Notes under the pieces: generated by a model
Told to the model about the DNA's origin: nothing
Database searches by the model: none
The model's input: the letters and a program-made list of their open reading frames with translations, nothing else
NCBI RefSeq assembly: GCF_030397575.1
Contig: NZ_JAPNXS010000005.1
Location: forward strand, 1 to 64,000
DNA: 64,000 nucleotides
Source: Psychromonas sp. 14N.309.X.WAT.B.A12
GTDB lineage: Bacteria > Pseudomonadota > Gammaproteobacteria > Enterobacterales > Psychromonadaceae
Direction of reading: 5' to 3'
Part shown: piece by piece, positions 1 through 9,342 of the stretch
Numbering within the stretch: the first letter of the stretch is position 1
Layout of the letters: the number at the start of each line of letters is the position of its first letter
Program-made: the position numbers and the translations under genes

Positions 1-9
1 CGTGTCTGT

Positions 10-45
10 GGGTGCGCATTATAGGGATTAAGATCTCATTGGCAA
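10..45 (-). promoter_or_regulatory. rRNA P1-type promoter, running off the left edge
   Basis: Read on the minus strand there is a -35 TTGCCA (40-45), a 16-base spacer, a perfect -10 TATAAT (18-23) and a GC-rich discriminator GCGCACCC. This closely resembles E. coli rrnB P1, whose -10 and discriminator read TATAATGCGCCACC. AT-rich sequence upstream (about 46-85) would suit an UP element. gmhB lies directly upstream in the same direction, as in the E. coli gmhB-rrnH arrangement, so an rRNA operon probably starts just left of the window. The rRNA genes are not in view, so the target is inferred. Confidence 0.75.
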
Positions 46-119
46 GCGTTTTATTACGATTATTTGCAATTAATTTTTATACTGTTCTTGGGCACAAGTT
101 ACACACAAATATGTGCAAC

Positions 120-128
120 TTATCCACA
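120..128 (+). other. DnaA-box-like 9-mer
   Basis: TTATCCACA matches the DnaA-box consensus TTATNCACA exactly. It sits between the gmhB stop codon and the rRNA-type promoter. A single 9-mer like this is expected by chance every few tens of kilobases, so function is uncertain. Confidence 0.3.
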
Positions 129-134
129 GAGTTA

Positions 135-686
135 TTAAATACTTTCAACAACTGCCGTCAAATCATCAAAAATGGCTGTTGCTAAAGTTTCACCTTCTTC
201 TGTTATTGCTTTACCAGTACGTACCAAGTAGTTAGTTTTCACTCCAGCTGCAATACCAGCTTGAATATCTGACACCTTATCTCCTACTAAAATTGAGTTT
301 TCAACATCTATACTTAAATCGTCAATAGCGTTACTCAACATACCAGGCTTTGGTTTACGGCATTCACAATCTATTTTGAATTCGCCGATACCAGCTTCAC
401 TATGATGTGGGCAATAATAGATACCATCTAAATCAACACCACGATCAGCCATCGACCAATCCATCCATTCGGTTAATGTGTGAAATTGCTCTTCCGAGAA
501 GTAACCGCGTGCAATACCAGATTGGTTTGTAACAACAACTAGTAGGTAACCTTTTTTCTTTAATGCAATACATGCTTCGATTGCACCTTCTAGAAACTCA
601 AAGTCATCAATTTCTGACACATAGCCATTATCTTTGTTGATAACACCATCTCTATCTAAAAATACTGCTGGTTTTGATTTACTCAT
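135..686 (-). CDS. gmhB: D-glycero-beta-D-manno-heptose-1,7-bisphosphate 7-phosphatase
   Basis: A cytoplasmic HAD-superfamily phosphatase that removes the C7 phosphate of heptose bisphosphate during ADP-heptose synthesis for the lipopolysaccharide inner core. The protein is 183 residues from the ATG. Counted from the upstream GTG two codons earlier, the HAD motif [10 protein letters not shown] carries Asp13 and Asp15, motif II is TNQSG near 55, the GmhB zinc-loop ligands are Cys94, His96, Cys109 and Cys111, and GDKVSD near 137 is the motif III/IV region. I chose the ATG at 686 over the GTG at 692 because GAGAAG sits about 6 bases upstream of it. The position before a probable rRNA operon and beside rcsF-trmO-proS matches enterobacterial order, except that metNIQ is absent. 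Confidence 0.93.
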   Translation of the reverse strand: MSKSKPAVFLDRDGVINKDNGYVSEIDDFEFLEGAIEACIALKKKGYLLVVVTNQSGIARGYFSEEQFHTLTEWMDWSMADRGVDLDGIYYCPHHSEAGIGEFKIDCECRKPKPGMLSNAIDDLSIDVENSILVGDKVSDIQAGIAAGVKTNYLVRTGKAITEEGETLATAIFDDLTAVVESI

Positions 687-770
687 TTGCACTTCTCTAT
701 TTCAGGGCTGTTTAATAATGTTATTATGCCATTCATTATTATTCCCTACTATTAATAAAGAGTAACGGCC

Positions 771-1151
771 ATGAATAGACTACTTATACTTACATTACTT
801 ATCCTAATCGCAGGTTGTAGTGATTACCAACTGCACTCTAATGTTGATAAAGAGAATTTTGAAACCTACTTCAAACCTTCTAAAGTGACCGTTTATAATA
901 AGGAGCAATTATTAGATCTTGAATATACTGTGTTAGGTGCAGTTGAAGGGAGTAGTTGTCAGATTGATGAAATCGACTTGCCAGCCAGTGAATCAGAAGC
1001 GCGTACAGAAGCTCGTATTAATGCCGCTGATATGAACGCAAATGGTGTTATTTTCCAATCTTGTATTAATTTTGAACGTGATGAAAGCTGTGTTAGTAAT
1101 GTTATTTGTTACGGCAGAGCTTTAGATGTTGAAGAACCAACCAATGGTTAA
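771..1151 (+). CDS. rcsF: Rcs stress-sensing outer-membrane lipoprotein
   Basis: RcsF is an outer-membrane lipoprotein that reports envelope damage to the Rcs phosphorelay. The 126-residue product has a short signal peptide and lipobox LIAGC with lipidated Cys16. The globular part keeps the family's four cysteines (63, 98, 107, 113), expected to form two disulfides, in the contexts GSSCQ, FQSC and CVSNVICYGRAL, which align with E. coli RcsF. The proline-rich linker of E. coli RcsF is nearly missing, so the tether is short. It overlaps the trmO start by 8 bases, suggesting translational coupling. The rcsF-trmO pair upstream of proS is the E. coli order. No other rcs gene is visible here. Confidence 0.88.
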   Translation: MNRLLILTLLILIAGCSDYQLHSNVDKENFETYFKPSKVTVYNKEQLLDLEYTVLGAVEGSSCQIDEIDLPASESEARTEARINAADMNANGVIFQSCINFERDESCVSNVICYGRALDVEEPTNG

Positions 1152-1869
1152 TGTACAACATACTATTATAGGGAGGGTACATTCTCCTTATAAAGAGAAA
1201 TTTGCTGTTCCAAGGCAACCTGGATTGGTTCCCTGCGCAAAGGCTGAATTAGAGATCTTACCGCCCTTTAATGATATTAATGCATTTAATGGTTTAGATG
1301 AATTTAGTCATTTATGGCTTATTTTCACTTTTCATAAAAACCTTTGCCCTGATTCCGAATCTGCGAATTCATGGAGCCCTATGGTACGACCTCCACGTTT
1401 AGGTGGTAATAAACGCGTCGGTGTATTTGCGACCCGCAGCCCTAACCGACCTAACCCGATAGGTTTATCATTAGTGAGGTTTCATGGGCTAATCCAACGT
1501 GAAGGTAAGTTATTTCTTTCATTAAGTAATATCGACCTTGTTGATGGAACCCCCATTATCGATATCAAACCTTACTTGCCTTATGCAGATGCTAAACCTG
1601 ATGCAGCGGCTGGATTTGCACAAACAACGCCTAGCTCGCCACTGATTATCACTTTTAGTGAGCAGTCTCTATCTAAGCTGGCTGATCTGCCTGCTGAATA
1701 TCAAATGCTAAAGCAATTTATCATTGAAGTATTACAACAAGATCCAAGGCCTGCTTATAAAAAATCAAAAGTAGATACTAAGGTTTATGCAATGCACCTC
1801 TCCGATTTCAATATCAAGTGGCAATGCGAGTTTGATAAGATCAAGGTATTATCGATTGATAACATTTAA
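1144..1869 (+). CDS. trmO: tRNA (N6-threonylcarbamoyladenosine(37)-N6)-methyltransferase
   Basis: TrmO (YaeB/TsaA family) uses S-adenosylmethionine to methylate N6 of t6A37 in ACY-decoding tRNA-Thr. The 241-residue protein opens with IGRVHSPYKEKFAVPRQPGL, almost identical to E. coli TrmO. It also carries PRLGGNKRVGVFATRSPNRP near 85-105, DLVDGTPIIDIKPYLPYAD near 140-158 and the C-terminal DPRPAYK signature. The ATG at 1144 overlaps the rcsF stop region and puts the N-terminus level with E. coli. An in-frame ATG at 1126 would add six residues without family support. Expression is probably coupled to rcsF. Confidence 0.95.
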   Translation: MVNVQHTIIGRVHSPYKEKFAVPRQPGLVPCAKAELEILPPFNDINAFNGLDEFSHLWLIFTFHKNLCPDSESANSWSPMVRPPRLGGNKRVGVFATRSPNRPNPIGLSLVRFHGLIQREGKLFLSLSNIDLVDGTPIIDIKPYLPYADAKPDAAAGFAQTTPSSPLIITFSEQSLSKLADLPAEYQMLKQFIIEVLQQDPRPAYKKSKVDTKVYAMHLSDFNIKWQCEFDKIKVLSIDNI

Positions 1870-1881
1870 ACTTCCTATCCT

Positions 1882-2430
1882 TTATGTTGGCTTGGTCTTT
1901 GATAAAAGATAACCTATCAATGCACCAGATAAAGCTCCAAAAAGATGGCTTTCATAAGATATATTCGGTGAGCTTGGCAACACACCGAATACCAATCCAC
2001 CATAGATAACCAAAACTAAGATAGAGATTAACAGATCACGAAAATGGCGTTGTTTGATGCCGTACACGATTAAATATCCCCACATTGCGTAAACAACACC
2101 ACTCATGCCAATATGAATACTTGCCGCCCGTCCAAATAACCAAACTAAACTACCCGTCATTAATATAGATAATACGAACACCAACCAGAAGCGCTTTAGA
2201 CTATGCAGTCCAATCAAGCATGAAAAAATAACAAAGGGAAAGAAGTTGCTGGCTAGATGAGCCCAATCACCATGTAAAAAAGGAGCAAAGATAATCCCTG
2301 TTAAATGGTTTAGTTCTCTTGGTGCAATGCCATAACGGTTGATCTGGAAAACGGTATTTAACAGTAACAATACGACACAACATAACATGATCACTAAGCT
2401 GTGTTTGACAGGTTTAAAATAGCTTTGCAT
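1882..2430 (-). CDS. rhomboid-family intramembrane serine protease
   Basis: A polytopic inner-membrane protein of 182 residues with about six hydrophobic segments. The rhomboid signature is present: GMSG with catalytic Ser110, and His162 in SYESHLFGALSG completing the Ser-His dyad. The HLASN element near 58 fits the conserved second-helix motif. An AGGAG with 5-base spacing marks the ATG at 2430, rather than the longer frame opening at 2466. It lies between trmO and proS on the opposite strand, an insertion relative to E. coli order. Substrates cannot be told from sequence, and rhombosortase, a rhomboid subfamily, is not excluded. Confidence 0.85.
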   Translation of the reverse strand: MQSYFKPVKHSLVIMLCCVVLLLLNTVFQINRYGIAPRELNHLTGIIFAPFLHGDWAHLASNFFPFVIFSCLIGLHSLKRFWLVFVLSILMTGSLVWLFGRAASIHIGMSGVVYAMWGYLIVYGIKQRHFRDLLISILVLVIYGGLVFGVLPSSPNISYESHLFGALSGALIGYLLSKTKPT

Positions 2431-2594
2431 ATTAACTCCTTTGGCTAGAGTTATAAAACTAACCAAAATTTATAAAAAAACACAATATTATTTACTTAAA
2501 TCAACTAACAATGCTTTAGTCCACAGCAATCGACTGCTAAAATCAGCCAACTTAATATTCGTTATACGATAGATAACTATCAACAAGGATCACC

Positions 2595-4310
2595 ATGCGC
2601 ACTACCAATTATTTATTATCCACTCAAAAAGAAGCACCAAGTGATGCAGTAATTGCCAGCCACCAGCTGATGTTACGCGCAGGGATGATTCGAAAACTTG
2701 CCTCGGGTTTATATACCTGGTTACCCACTGGTTTACGTGTTTTACGTAAAGTTGAACGTATTGTACGTGAGGAGATGGAACGAGCGGGTTCTATTGAAAT
2801 ATCAATGCCTGTTGTACAGCCAGCTGACTTATGGCAAGAATCTGGCCGTTGGGATAAATTCGGCGGTGAATTATTACGCATTAAAGATCGCCACAACCGT
2901 GATTTTGTTTTAGGGCCAACTCACGAAGAAGTGATCACTGAGTTAGTACGTAAGGAAGTGAATAGCTATAAGCAGTTACCACTTAACCTATTCCAAATTC
3001 AAACTAAATTCCGTGATGAGACTCGTCCTCGCTTTGGTGTGATGCGTACTCGTGAATTTATTATGAAAGATGCTTACACTTTCCACCTTGACCAAGAATG
3101 TTTAGAAAAGACTTATCAAACTATGTTTGATGCTTACTGCCGTATCTTTGATCGTTTAGGTTTAGAGTACCGTGCTGTAATTGCAGATACGGGTAGCATC
3201 GGCGGAAGTGCGTCACATGAATTTCACGTATTAGCACAAAGCGGTGAAGATGCGATTGTTTTCTCTGATCAAAGTGACTATGCAGCAAACATTGAAAAAG
3301 CAGAAGCTCTTGGCCCACAGGTTGAACTAGCAGCTGCAACCGCTGAGATGGAATTAGTAGACACGCCTAATGCAAAAACCATTGCTGAACTTGTTTCTGA
3401 ACATAACATTGCGATTGAAAAAACAGTTAAAACATTAATAGTTAAAGCTTCTGAAGAGAGTGAATCGGATTTAATCGCACTGATTATTCGTGGAGACCAT
3501 GAGCTGAATGAGATAAAAGCAGAGCACCTAGCTGAAGTAGCTTCTCCTTTAACATTTGCCCATGAGTCTGAAATCCGTGAATTGGTTAAAGCTGGTCCTG
3601 GCTCTTTAGGTCCTGTATCACTGCCTATGCCATTTATTGTGGACCGCAGTGTTGCCGTGATGAGTGATTTTTCTGCTGGCGCTAACATTGATAACAAACA
3701 CTACTTCAATATTAACTGGAACCGTGATGTAAATTTAGGCCAAGTTGCAGATTTACGTAATGTTGTTGAAGGCGATCTAAGCCCATGTGGTAAAGGTACC
3801 TTATCAATTGCACGCGGCATTGAAGTTGGTCATATCTTCCAGTTAGGTGATACTTATGCGCAAGCAATGAATGCAGCAGTATTAAACCAGCAGGGTAAAA
3901 ACCAAGTAATGACCATGGGTTGTTACGGTGTAGGTATTTCACGTATTGTTGCAGCAGCTATTGAGCAAAACAATGATAAAAACGGCATTATCTGGAATGA
4001 TGTGATTGCGCCTTTCACTGTTGTGATTGTGCCAATGAACATGAAAAAGTCACATCGCGTTGCAGAGTTAGCAGAGCAATACTATGCAGAATTACAAGCA
4101 GCTGGCATTGAAGTATTGTTAGATGACCGTAAAGAACGCCCGGGTATCATGTTTGCTGATGCTGAGTTAATTGGTATTCCACATACACTAGTGATTGGCG
4201 ATCGTAGTATTGATAACGGTGTTATCGAATATAAAAACCGTGCTTCTGGTGAGAAAGAAGAAGTTAAGATTGAAGAAGCCATTGCTTTCATTAAAGCAAA
4301 ATTAGCTTAA
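2595..4310 (+). CDS. proS: prolyl-tRNA synthetase
   Basis: A class II aminoacyl-tRNA synthetase that charges tRNA-Pro. At 571 residues it is the bacterial form with an editing domain inserted between motifs 2 and 3. It starts [18 protein letters not shown], contains the motif 2 region [21 protein letters not shown] near 136-156, the insertion domain at about 230-400, motif 3 [13 protein letters not shown] near 443, and a C-terminal anticodon-binding domain with DDRKERPG. The start has AAGGA five bases upstream. A strong hairpin terminator follows the stop. Confidence 0.98.
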   Translation: MRTTNYLLSTQKEAPSDAVIASHQLMLRAGMIRKLASGLYTWLPTGLRVLRKVERIVREEMERAGSIEISMPVVQPADLWQESGRWDKFGGELLRIKDRHNRDFVLGPTHEEVITELVRKEVNSYKQLPLNLFQIQTKFRDETRPRFGVMRTREFIMKDAYTFHLDQECLEKTYQTMFDAYCRIFDRLGLEYRAVIADTGSIGGSASHEFHVLAQSGEDAIVFSDQSDYAANIEKAEALGPQVELAAATAEMELVDTPNAKTIAELVSEHNIAIEKTVKTLIVKASEESESDLIALIIRGDHELNEIKAEHLAEVASPLTFAHESEIRELVKAGPGSLGPVSLPMPFIVDRSVAVMSDFSAGANIDNKHYFNINWNRDVNLGQVADLRNVVEGDLSPCGKGTLSIARGIEVGHIFQLGDTYAQAMNAAVLNQQGKNQVMTMGCYGVGISRIVAAAIEQNNDKNGIIWNDVIAPFTVVIVPMNMKKSHRVAELAEQYYAELQAAGIEVLLDDRKERPGIMFADAELIGIPHTLVIGDRSIDNGVIEYKNRASGEKEEVKIEEAIAFIKAKLA

Positions 4311-4337
4311 TCATCATCTAGTCTAAAACCTGACCAT

Positions 4338-4369
4338 TAAAAACCACGCTTTTTAGCGTGGTTTTTTTA
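4338..4369 (+). terminator. Rho-independent terminator of proS
   Basis: AAACCACGCT and AGCGTGGTTT form a 10-bp stem around a 4-base loop, followed by a run of T. It lies 30 bases after the proS stop codon. Confidence 0.9.
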
Positions 4370-4430
4370 TATCTCATTTTTCCTCTTTATCCTGATAAAC
4401 TTATTGAAAAATTTGTAGAGTACACAGCGA

Positions 4431-5444
4431 ATGTTAGACAATAAATATCAACTCAATACTGAAGATTTATTAAACGATGATTTTTCACTAGAGATTCATA
4501 ACTTCTGGCAGCAACATGCCACAACACATACATTTGATAGTGAGCATGAGGGTAGCATTCATACTGTACATATTAAGACCGGCAACTCACAAGCCATTGT
4601 TATTTGCCAAGGTCGAAATGAATCAGTGTTTAAATACAAAGAGCTCGCTTTTGATCTAAGCAAACAAGGCTACGATATTTTTTTAATTGATCATCGTGGG
4701 CAAGGGCTATCAAGTCGATTAGGCGGAGACCTGCATAGAGGGCATGTTCATGAGTTTGAACATTATGTCGCGGATTTGCGTTATTTTGTTAACTCATTAT
4801 CATTACAAGAACACTATCAATCATGCTTTTTACTGGCTCACTCTATGGGTTCTGCAATTAGCGCCTTGTATTTACAAGAACAATCACATCCCTTTCACAA
4901 AGTGGTTTTTTGTAGCCCAATGTTTTCCATTAATACTGGAAAAATACCAATTTGGGCAGCTAAACTCATTAGCTTTATATGTGATGCTGCATATAGTTTA
5001 TTTAATGAACTAGCATGTTATGCGCCCAAGGTAGGTGAATACCAAAAGGGGATATTCGAACAAAATGAATTAACATCAAGTGAAAAACGCTTTAATGCCA
5101 TATTCACTGTTTTTGAACAAGTGGTAGAAACTCAACTAGGCGGGCCAACTATGCGCTGGGTGAATAGAAGTTTATACGCCACAGAAAAAGCAGTAAAAAA
5201 TGCCAAAAAGATAAATATCCCCGTATTATTAATTCAAGCAGGCGCAGATACTATTGTCACTAAAAAAGGCCAACAGCAATTTCTCGCCAATCGTAGTCAT
5301 TGTGAAGAAAGCCAACTGTTATGTGTAGAAGGTGCAAAGCATGAAATATTATTGGAACAAGATCAATATAGAATACCTGCGCTCAATCAAACATTAGATT
5401 TCTTTAAATCCGCTCAACAAGGTAAGTCAACATGTATAAAATAG
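4431..5444 (+). CDS. pldB: lysophospholipase L2-like alpha/beta hydrolase
   Basis: An alpha/beta hydrolase of the PldB/monoacylglycerol lipase group, 337 residues, that would release fatty acid from lysophospholipids. The oxyanion region is CQGRNES, DHRGQGLSSR lies near 88-96, and the nucleophile elbow is LLAHSMGSA with Ser138. Later AGADTIV and GAKHEIL supply the probable catalytic Asp and His. There is no signal peptide; membrane association would be peripheral. It overlaps the next gene by 13 bases, and this pldB-yigL pairing is the E. coli arrangement, which supports the symbol. Confidence 0.85.
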   Translation: MLDNKYQLNTEDLLNDDFSLEIHNFWQQHATTHTFDSEHEGSIHTVHIKTGNSQAIVICQGRNESVFKYKELAFDLSKQGYDIFLIDHRGQGLSSRLGGDLHRGHVHEFEHYVADLRYFVNSLSLQEHYQSCFLLAHSMGSAISALYLQEQSHPFHKVVFCSPMFSINTGKIPIWAAKLISFICDAAYSLFNELACYAPKVGEYQKGIFEQNELTSSEKRFNAIFTVFEQVVETQLGGPTMRWVNRSLYATEKAVKNAKKINIPVLLIQAGADTIVTKKGQQQFLANRSHCEESQLLCVEGAKHEILLEQDQYRIPALNQTLDFFKSAQQGKSTCIK

Positions 5445-6238
5445 CCATTTCAGATCTAGATGGAACATTACTTGGCCCAGACCACCAAGTATCAAGTGAA
5501 ACTAAAGCAGTTATTAAACAATGGAAGCAAAGTGGTAAGAAATTTGTCATTGCAACCGGCCGTCATTATATAGAAGCTAAAAAAATCCAAGATACCTTAG
5601 GTGAGCCAATTCCTCTCATCACCTCTAATGGCGCACGTGTTCATGACCAAGATGGCAAGATTGTTCTAAAACAAAACCTACCTGACGATATCGCAACGGC
5701 AATCTGTGAGATGGACTTTGATCCAACAGTACAAGTAAACTTATTTACTGATCAACAATGGTACGCAAATTTTTCTCTACAAGCATTAATGGGGATGAGT
5801 ATCGATAGTCACTTTATGTGCCAAGAGGTGGATTTAAAGACCCTTGATCAATCCAATACCATTAAAATATTCTTTTGGGGAGAAAGAGATAAACTCAACC
5901 AAATTTATAATCAATTAAGTGACGCTTTCTCAGACAGAGTTAACCTTACCTTTTCTCTTGATAAATGTTTAGAAGTGATGGGAGCGAAAACCAATAAAGG
6001 TGCCGCAGTTGAAACTGTTTTACAATCAATGGGATTCACTGCAGATCAAGGTATTGCTTTTGGCGATGGGATGAACGATGTTGAAATGCTACAAAGTATT
6101 GGTACGCCGATATTAATGGCGAACTCACAAAAAGACCTATTGAATTCCCTACCTAATGCAGAAGTTACTAAATCCTCGAAAGAGCATGGTGTGGCAGTAA
6201 AACTTGCGGAAATCTTAACGCTAGCTAATACTATTTAA
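5432..6238 (+). CDS. yigL: Cof-type HAD phosphatase, YigL-like
   Basis: A 268-residue Cof/class IIB HAD hydrolase. Motif I is ISDLDGTLLGPDHQ (Asp8 and Asp10), motif II is ATGRHY near 42, and motif IV is GDGMNDVEML near 211, with a cap domain between. E. coli YigL dephosphorylates pyridoxal phosphate and sugar phosphates; the substrate here is inferred from the pldB partnership. The ATG overlaps the end of pldB, so the pair is translationally coupled. A hairpin stands between it and the convergent yaaA. Confidence 0.85.
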   Translation: MYKIAISDLDGTLLGPDHQVSSETKAVIKQWKQSGKKFVIATGRHYIEAKKIQDTLGEPIPLITSNGARVHDQDGKIVLKQNLPDDIATAICEMDFDPTVQVNLFTDQQWYANFSLQALMGMSIDSHFMCQEVDLKTLDQSNTIKIFFWGERDKLNQIYNQLSDAFSDRVNLTFSLDKCLEVMGAKTNKGAAVETVLQSMGFTADQGIAFGDGMNDVEMLQSIGTPILMANSQKDLLNSLPNAEVTKSSKEHGVAVKLAEILTLANTI

Positions 6239-6244
6239 CACAAT

Positions 6245-6284
6245 AAAAAAGCCGATTTACTAGGGTAATCCCAATAAATCGGCT
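6245..6284 (-). terminator. Bidirectional hairpin between yigL and yaaA
   Basis: GCCGATTTA and TAAATCGGC form the stem. The minus-strand copy is followed by six T residues, making it a good terminator for yaaA. The plus-strand tail (TTCTACTT) is weaker but could serve yigL. Confidence 0.8.
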
Positions 6285-6323
6285 TCTACTTATCAATCAG
6301 TATCGGCTAAGCCAATAAACGCA

Positions 6324-7100
6324 TTATTGCTCTTCGCGTTGGAAAACTAACTCAGTGTCACTTGAAGCCGCTTCGACAAAGTAATATCCAGCTTCAGTGA
6401 ATGCTTTCAGCTGTTCAATATCAGTAACTTCATTTTCCATGATATAACGAGCCATTAAACCACGCGCTTTTTTAGCATAGAAGCTAATCACCTTATACTG
6501 GCCATTCTTTTGATCTTTAAAAATAGGTGTAATGACTTTTGCTTTTAAGGCTTTAGGTTTTACAGCTTTAAAGTATTCATTTGATGCTAGGTTAATGAGG
6601 TATTGTGAATCTTGTGCAACTAACTGCATATTTAATTGCTCAGTGATCAAATCACCCCAGAATTGATACAGATTAGTACCACGCTCATTATCTAAACGTG
6701 TCCCCATTTCAAGACGATACGCTAACATTAAATCTAACGGGCGTAATAAGCCATATAGGCCAGACAAAATACGCAGATTTTTTTGTGCATATTGTAATGT
6801 ACTTTCACTTAAAGTTTCCGCTTCAAGGCCAGTATAAACATCACCTTTAAAAGCAAACAAACATTGCTTTGCATCATTGTCTAATGAGAAAGGTGTTTTC
6901 CACTCTGCAAAACGAGCCACATTTAATCCAGCGATTTTATCACTGACTTTCATTAATGAAGCGATTTCTTGCATCGATAATTCTTGGCAACGATTAATTA
7001 ATCGCTGACTTTCGGACAATAAATTAGCTTCTGTAAATTCAGAAGTCGTTGCCGGTGTTTCAAAATCTAAGGTTTTAGCTGGAGAAATAACAACTATCAT
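6324..7100 (-). CDS. yaaA: peroxide stress protein YaaA
   Basis: A 258-residue UPF0246/DUF328 protein. E. coli YaaA is OxyR-induced and limits damage by lowering intracellular unincorporated iron. The N-terminal [33 protein letters not shown] near 109-125 and the helical RGLMARYI region near 210 are family signatures. AGGA lies six bases before the ATG. It has its own downstream terminator and is probably monocistronic. No OxyR site was identified. Confidence 0.93.
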   Translation of the reverse strand: MIVVISPAKTLDFETPATTSEFTEANLLSESQRLINRCQELSMQEIASLMKVSDKIAGLNVARFAEWKTPFSLDNDAKQCLFAFKGDVYTGLEAETLSESTLQYAQKNLRILSGLYGLLRPLDLMLAYRLEMGTRLDNERGTNLYQFWGDLITEQLNMQLVAQDSQYLINLASNEYFKAVKPKALKAKVITPIFKDQKNGQYKVISFYAKKARGLMARYIMENEVTDIEQLKAFTEAGYYFVEAASSDTELVFQREEQ

Positions 7101-7168
7101 ATTTTTTCCTAATCTTTAAAAAAATAAGGCAATAATCCTCAGCCCTATTTAACTTTCATTCACAGACA

Positions 7169-8278
7169 TCAGTCGATAGTAAATTCATTTAAGCTATCCG
7201 AAGCAAGGTTAGAACTTGACCCAACTTTTAATTTAATCATTAAGCGTAGATCATTGGCTGAATCTGCATGTGCTAGAGCTTCACTATAACTAATTTTTGC
7301 TTCTGAATATAATTTAAATAACGCCTGATCTAAGGTTTGCATTCCCGCTTGTTTAGATGCTTTCATAATATCTTTTAGCAGGTGTCGTTCCCCTTTACGA
7401 ATCGCATTAGATAATGCAGGTGAATTAACCATTACTTCAAAGGCAGCAACACTGCCTTTTTCATCTAAAGTCGGAATAAGACGTTGTGCAACAATTGCTT
7501 TTAAATTGACCGAAAGCTCGTTTAAAAACTGATTATGGCGTTCTTCAGGTATGTAATGTAGCATCTGCTCCAGTGCTTTATCGGTACTATTTGCATTAAG
7601 CGTTGCCATACTTAAATAGCCAGTTTGTGCATGGCTAATAGCATGCGACATGCTCACCGCACTACGAATTTCACCTTGTACAATCACATCCGGTGCTTGA
7701 CGAGTGGCATTACGTAATGCTTCTTCAATCGAGTCAGTATCTAATCCCACTTCACGCTGCGTGACCACTGAGCGAGCATGCTCATGCACAAACTCAATGG
7801 GATCTTCAATGGTTAATATATGCCCAGATGCATGTTGATTACGAAACCCCACCATCGCGGCTAGTGTTGTAGACTTGCCAGATCCAGTAGGCCCAACAAA
7901 TAACACTAAACCAGACTTAGCCATGCAAATCTCTTTCAGCTGATCTGGAAGGTATAATTCATCGCTGGTTGGAATCTTGTCGTTAATACGACGCACTACC
8001 ATACCAGGATTATTTTTTTGCATAAAAGCACTAATACGGAAACGCCCTAGCCCTTCAAGATGTAATGCAAAGTTAGCTTCTTTTTGGCTTTTAAACTGAG
8101 CGATGCCTTGATCATCCATAGTACGCGCTAATAAATTATAAATATCTTCAGATGTCATCTTATCATCGGATAGGGAAGATAAACGCCCATTGAGTTTAAC
8201 TGTCGGTGGTAAGCCCACTGAAATATAAAGGTCTGAGGCTTTTAATCGATCTAAAGAACTTAATAACTCATCTAGCAT
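7169..8278 (-). CDS. pilU: PilU-type twitching motility ATPase, divergent active site
   Basis: A 369-residue type IV pilus retraction ATPase of the PilT/PilU family, cytoplasmic at the pilus base. PilU works as an accessory to PilT. Walker A is GPTGSGKST (129-137) and EDPIEFVHEHARSVVTQREVGLDTDS (158-183) is typical PilU sequence. The Walker B strand reads DVIVQGEIRS, where PilT/PilU proteins normally have an I/M-G-E core, and the His box reads ATLNANST, with Asn228 in place of the usual histidine. The AIRNLIRE element of PilT is degenerate (ALSNAIRK). AAGGAG precedes the ATG. It follows pilT by 9 bases and is surely cotranscribed. It may depend on PilT for ATP turnover (inference). Confidence 0.88.
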   Translation of the reverse strand: MLDELLSSLDRLKASDLYISVGLPPTVKLNGRLSSLSDDKMTSEDIYNLLARTMDDQGIAQFKSQKEANFALHLEGLGRFRISAFMQKNNPGMVVRRINDKIPTSDELYLPDQLKEICMAKSGLVLFVGPTGSGKSTTLAAMVGFRNQHASGHILTIEDPIEFVHEHARSVVTQREVGLDTDSIEEALRNATRQAPDVIVQGEIRSAVSMSHAISHAQTGYLSMATLNANSTDKALEQMLHYIPEERHNQFLNELSVNLKAIVAQRLIPTLDEKGSVAAFEVMVNSPALSNAIRKGERHLLKDIMKASKQAGMQTLDQALFKLYSEAKISYSEALAHADSANDLRLMIKLKVGSSSNLASDSLNEFTID

Positions 8279-8287
8279 ACCTACTCC

Positions 8288-9322
8288 TTAAAATGTTTTA
8301 GGATCCATCGCTTTTGAAGCTGCATCTTCATAAGCCACAAAACCTTGAGCAACCAAATCTCGTAAACATTGGTCTAACGTCTGCATTCCGTGGACTTTAC
8401 CCGTTTGTATAACCGAGTACATTTGCGCCACTTTATCTTCACGAATTAAGTTTCGAATAGCTGGAATACCAATCATAATCTCATGAGCCGCAATACGACC
8501 ACCGCCATTTTTCTTTAACAGCGTTTGTGAAATAACCGCACGTAATGATTCTGATAACATAGAACGCACCATGGCTTTTTCAGCAGCAGGAAACACGTCA
8601 ACAATACGGTTAATGGTTTTTGCAGCTGAAGTGGTATGTAAGGTACCAAACACTAAGTGACCTGTTTCAGCCGCTGTTAAGGCTAAACGAATTGTTTCTA
8701 AGTCTCGCATTTCACCAATCAAAATAACATCGGGATCTTCACGTAATGCACTACGTAGCGCCATTTCAAAGTTTAATGTATCTTTATGCACTTCACGTTG
8801 GTTGATCAGTGATTTTTTAGCTGTATGTACAAACTCAATAGGGTCTTCGATAGTCAAGATATGCTCATTACGAGAATCATTAATATAATCGACCATCGCC
8901 GCCAATGTAGTAGATTTACCTGAGCCCGTTGGGCCTGTCACTAATACCAACCCTCGAGGGTAATCTGAAATATCTTTAAAAATAGCAGGTGCACCTAGTG
9001 CTTCTAAAGTTAACACTTCACTAGGGATGGTACGAAATACCGCAGCAGAGCCACGATTTTGATTAAAGACATTCACACGAAATCGAGCAAGATCTTTAAT
9101 TTCAAAAGAGAAATCTGTTTCTAATAGCTCTTCAAAGTCTTTACGTTGCTGATCACTCATTATGTCATAAATTAAATTATGCACTTCTTTATGCTCTAAA
9201 GCAGGCATGTTTATTTTACGTACTTCCCCATCCACACGAATCATTGGAGGAACACCTGCAGAAAGGTGTAGATCTGATGCTTTATGCTTTACACTAAAGG
9301 CTAATAATTCCGTTATATCCAT
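8288..9322 (-). CDS. pilT: type IV pilus retraction ATPase PilT
   Basis: A hexameric cytoplasmic ATPase that depolymerises type IV pili for twitching, adhesion and DNA uptake. At 344 residues it matches canonical PilT. It has Walker A GPTGSGKST (130-138), Walker B DPDVILIGEMRD, His box TLHTTSA and the conserved AIRNLIRE C-terminal motif. AGGA precedes the ATG. It is the first gene of pilTU and diverges from yggS with only 20 bases between start codons, so the promoters must overlap or extend into coding sequence. The pilT-yggS-proC-yggT block is common in gammaproteobacteria. Confidence 0.97.
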   Translation of the reverse strand: MDITELLAFSVKHKASDLHLSAGVPPMIRVDGEVRKINMPALEHKEVHNLIYDIMSDQQRKDFEELLETDFSFEIKDLARFRVNVFNQNRGSAAVFRTIPSEVLTLEALGAPAIFKDISDYPRGLVLVTGPTGSGKSTTLAAMVDYINDSRNEHILTIEDPIEFVHTAKKSLINQREVHKDTLNFEMALRSALREDPDVILIGEMRDLETIRLALTAAETGHLVFGTLHTTSAAKTINRIVDVFPAAEKAMVRSMLSESLRAVISQTLLKKNGGGRIAAHEIMIGIPAIRNLIREDKVAQMYSVIQTGKVHGMQTLDQCLRDLVAQGFVAYEDAASKAMDPKTF

Positions 9323-9342
9323 AATTTAAAAATCCTAATAAT

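Noticed and set aside
3278-3697. Long antisense ORF inside proS
   Set aside because: It lies wholly inside a highly conserved gene in a shadow frame, with no ribosome site or domain.
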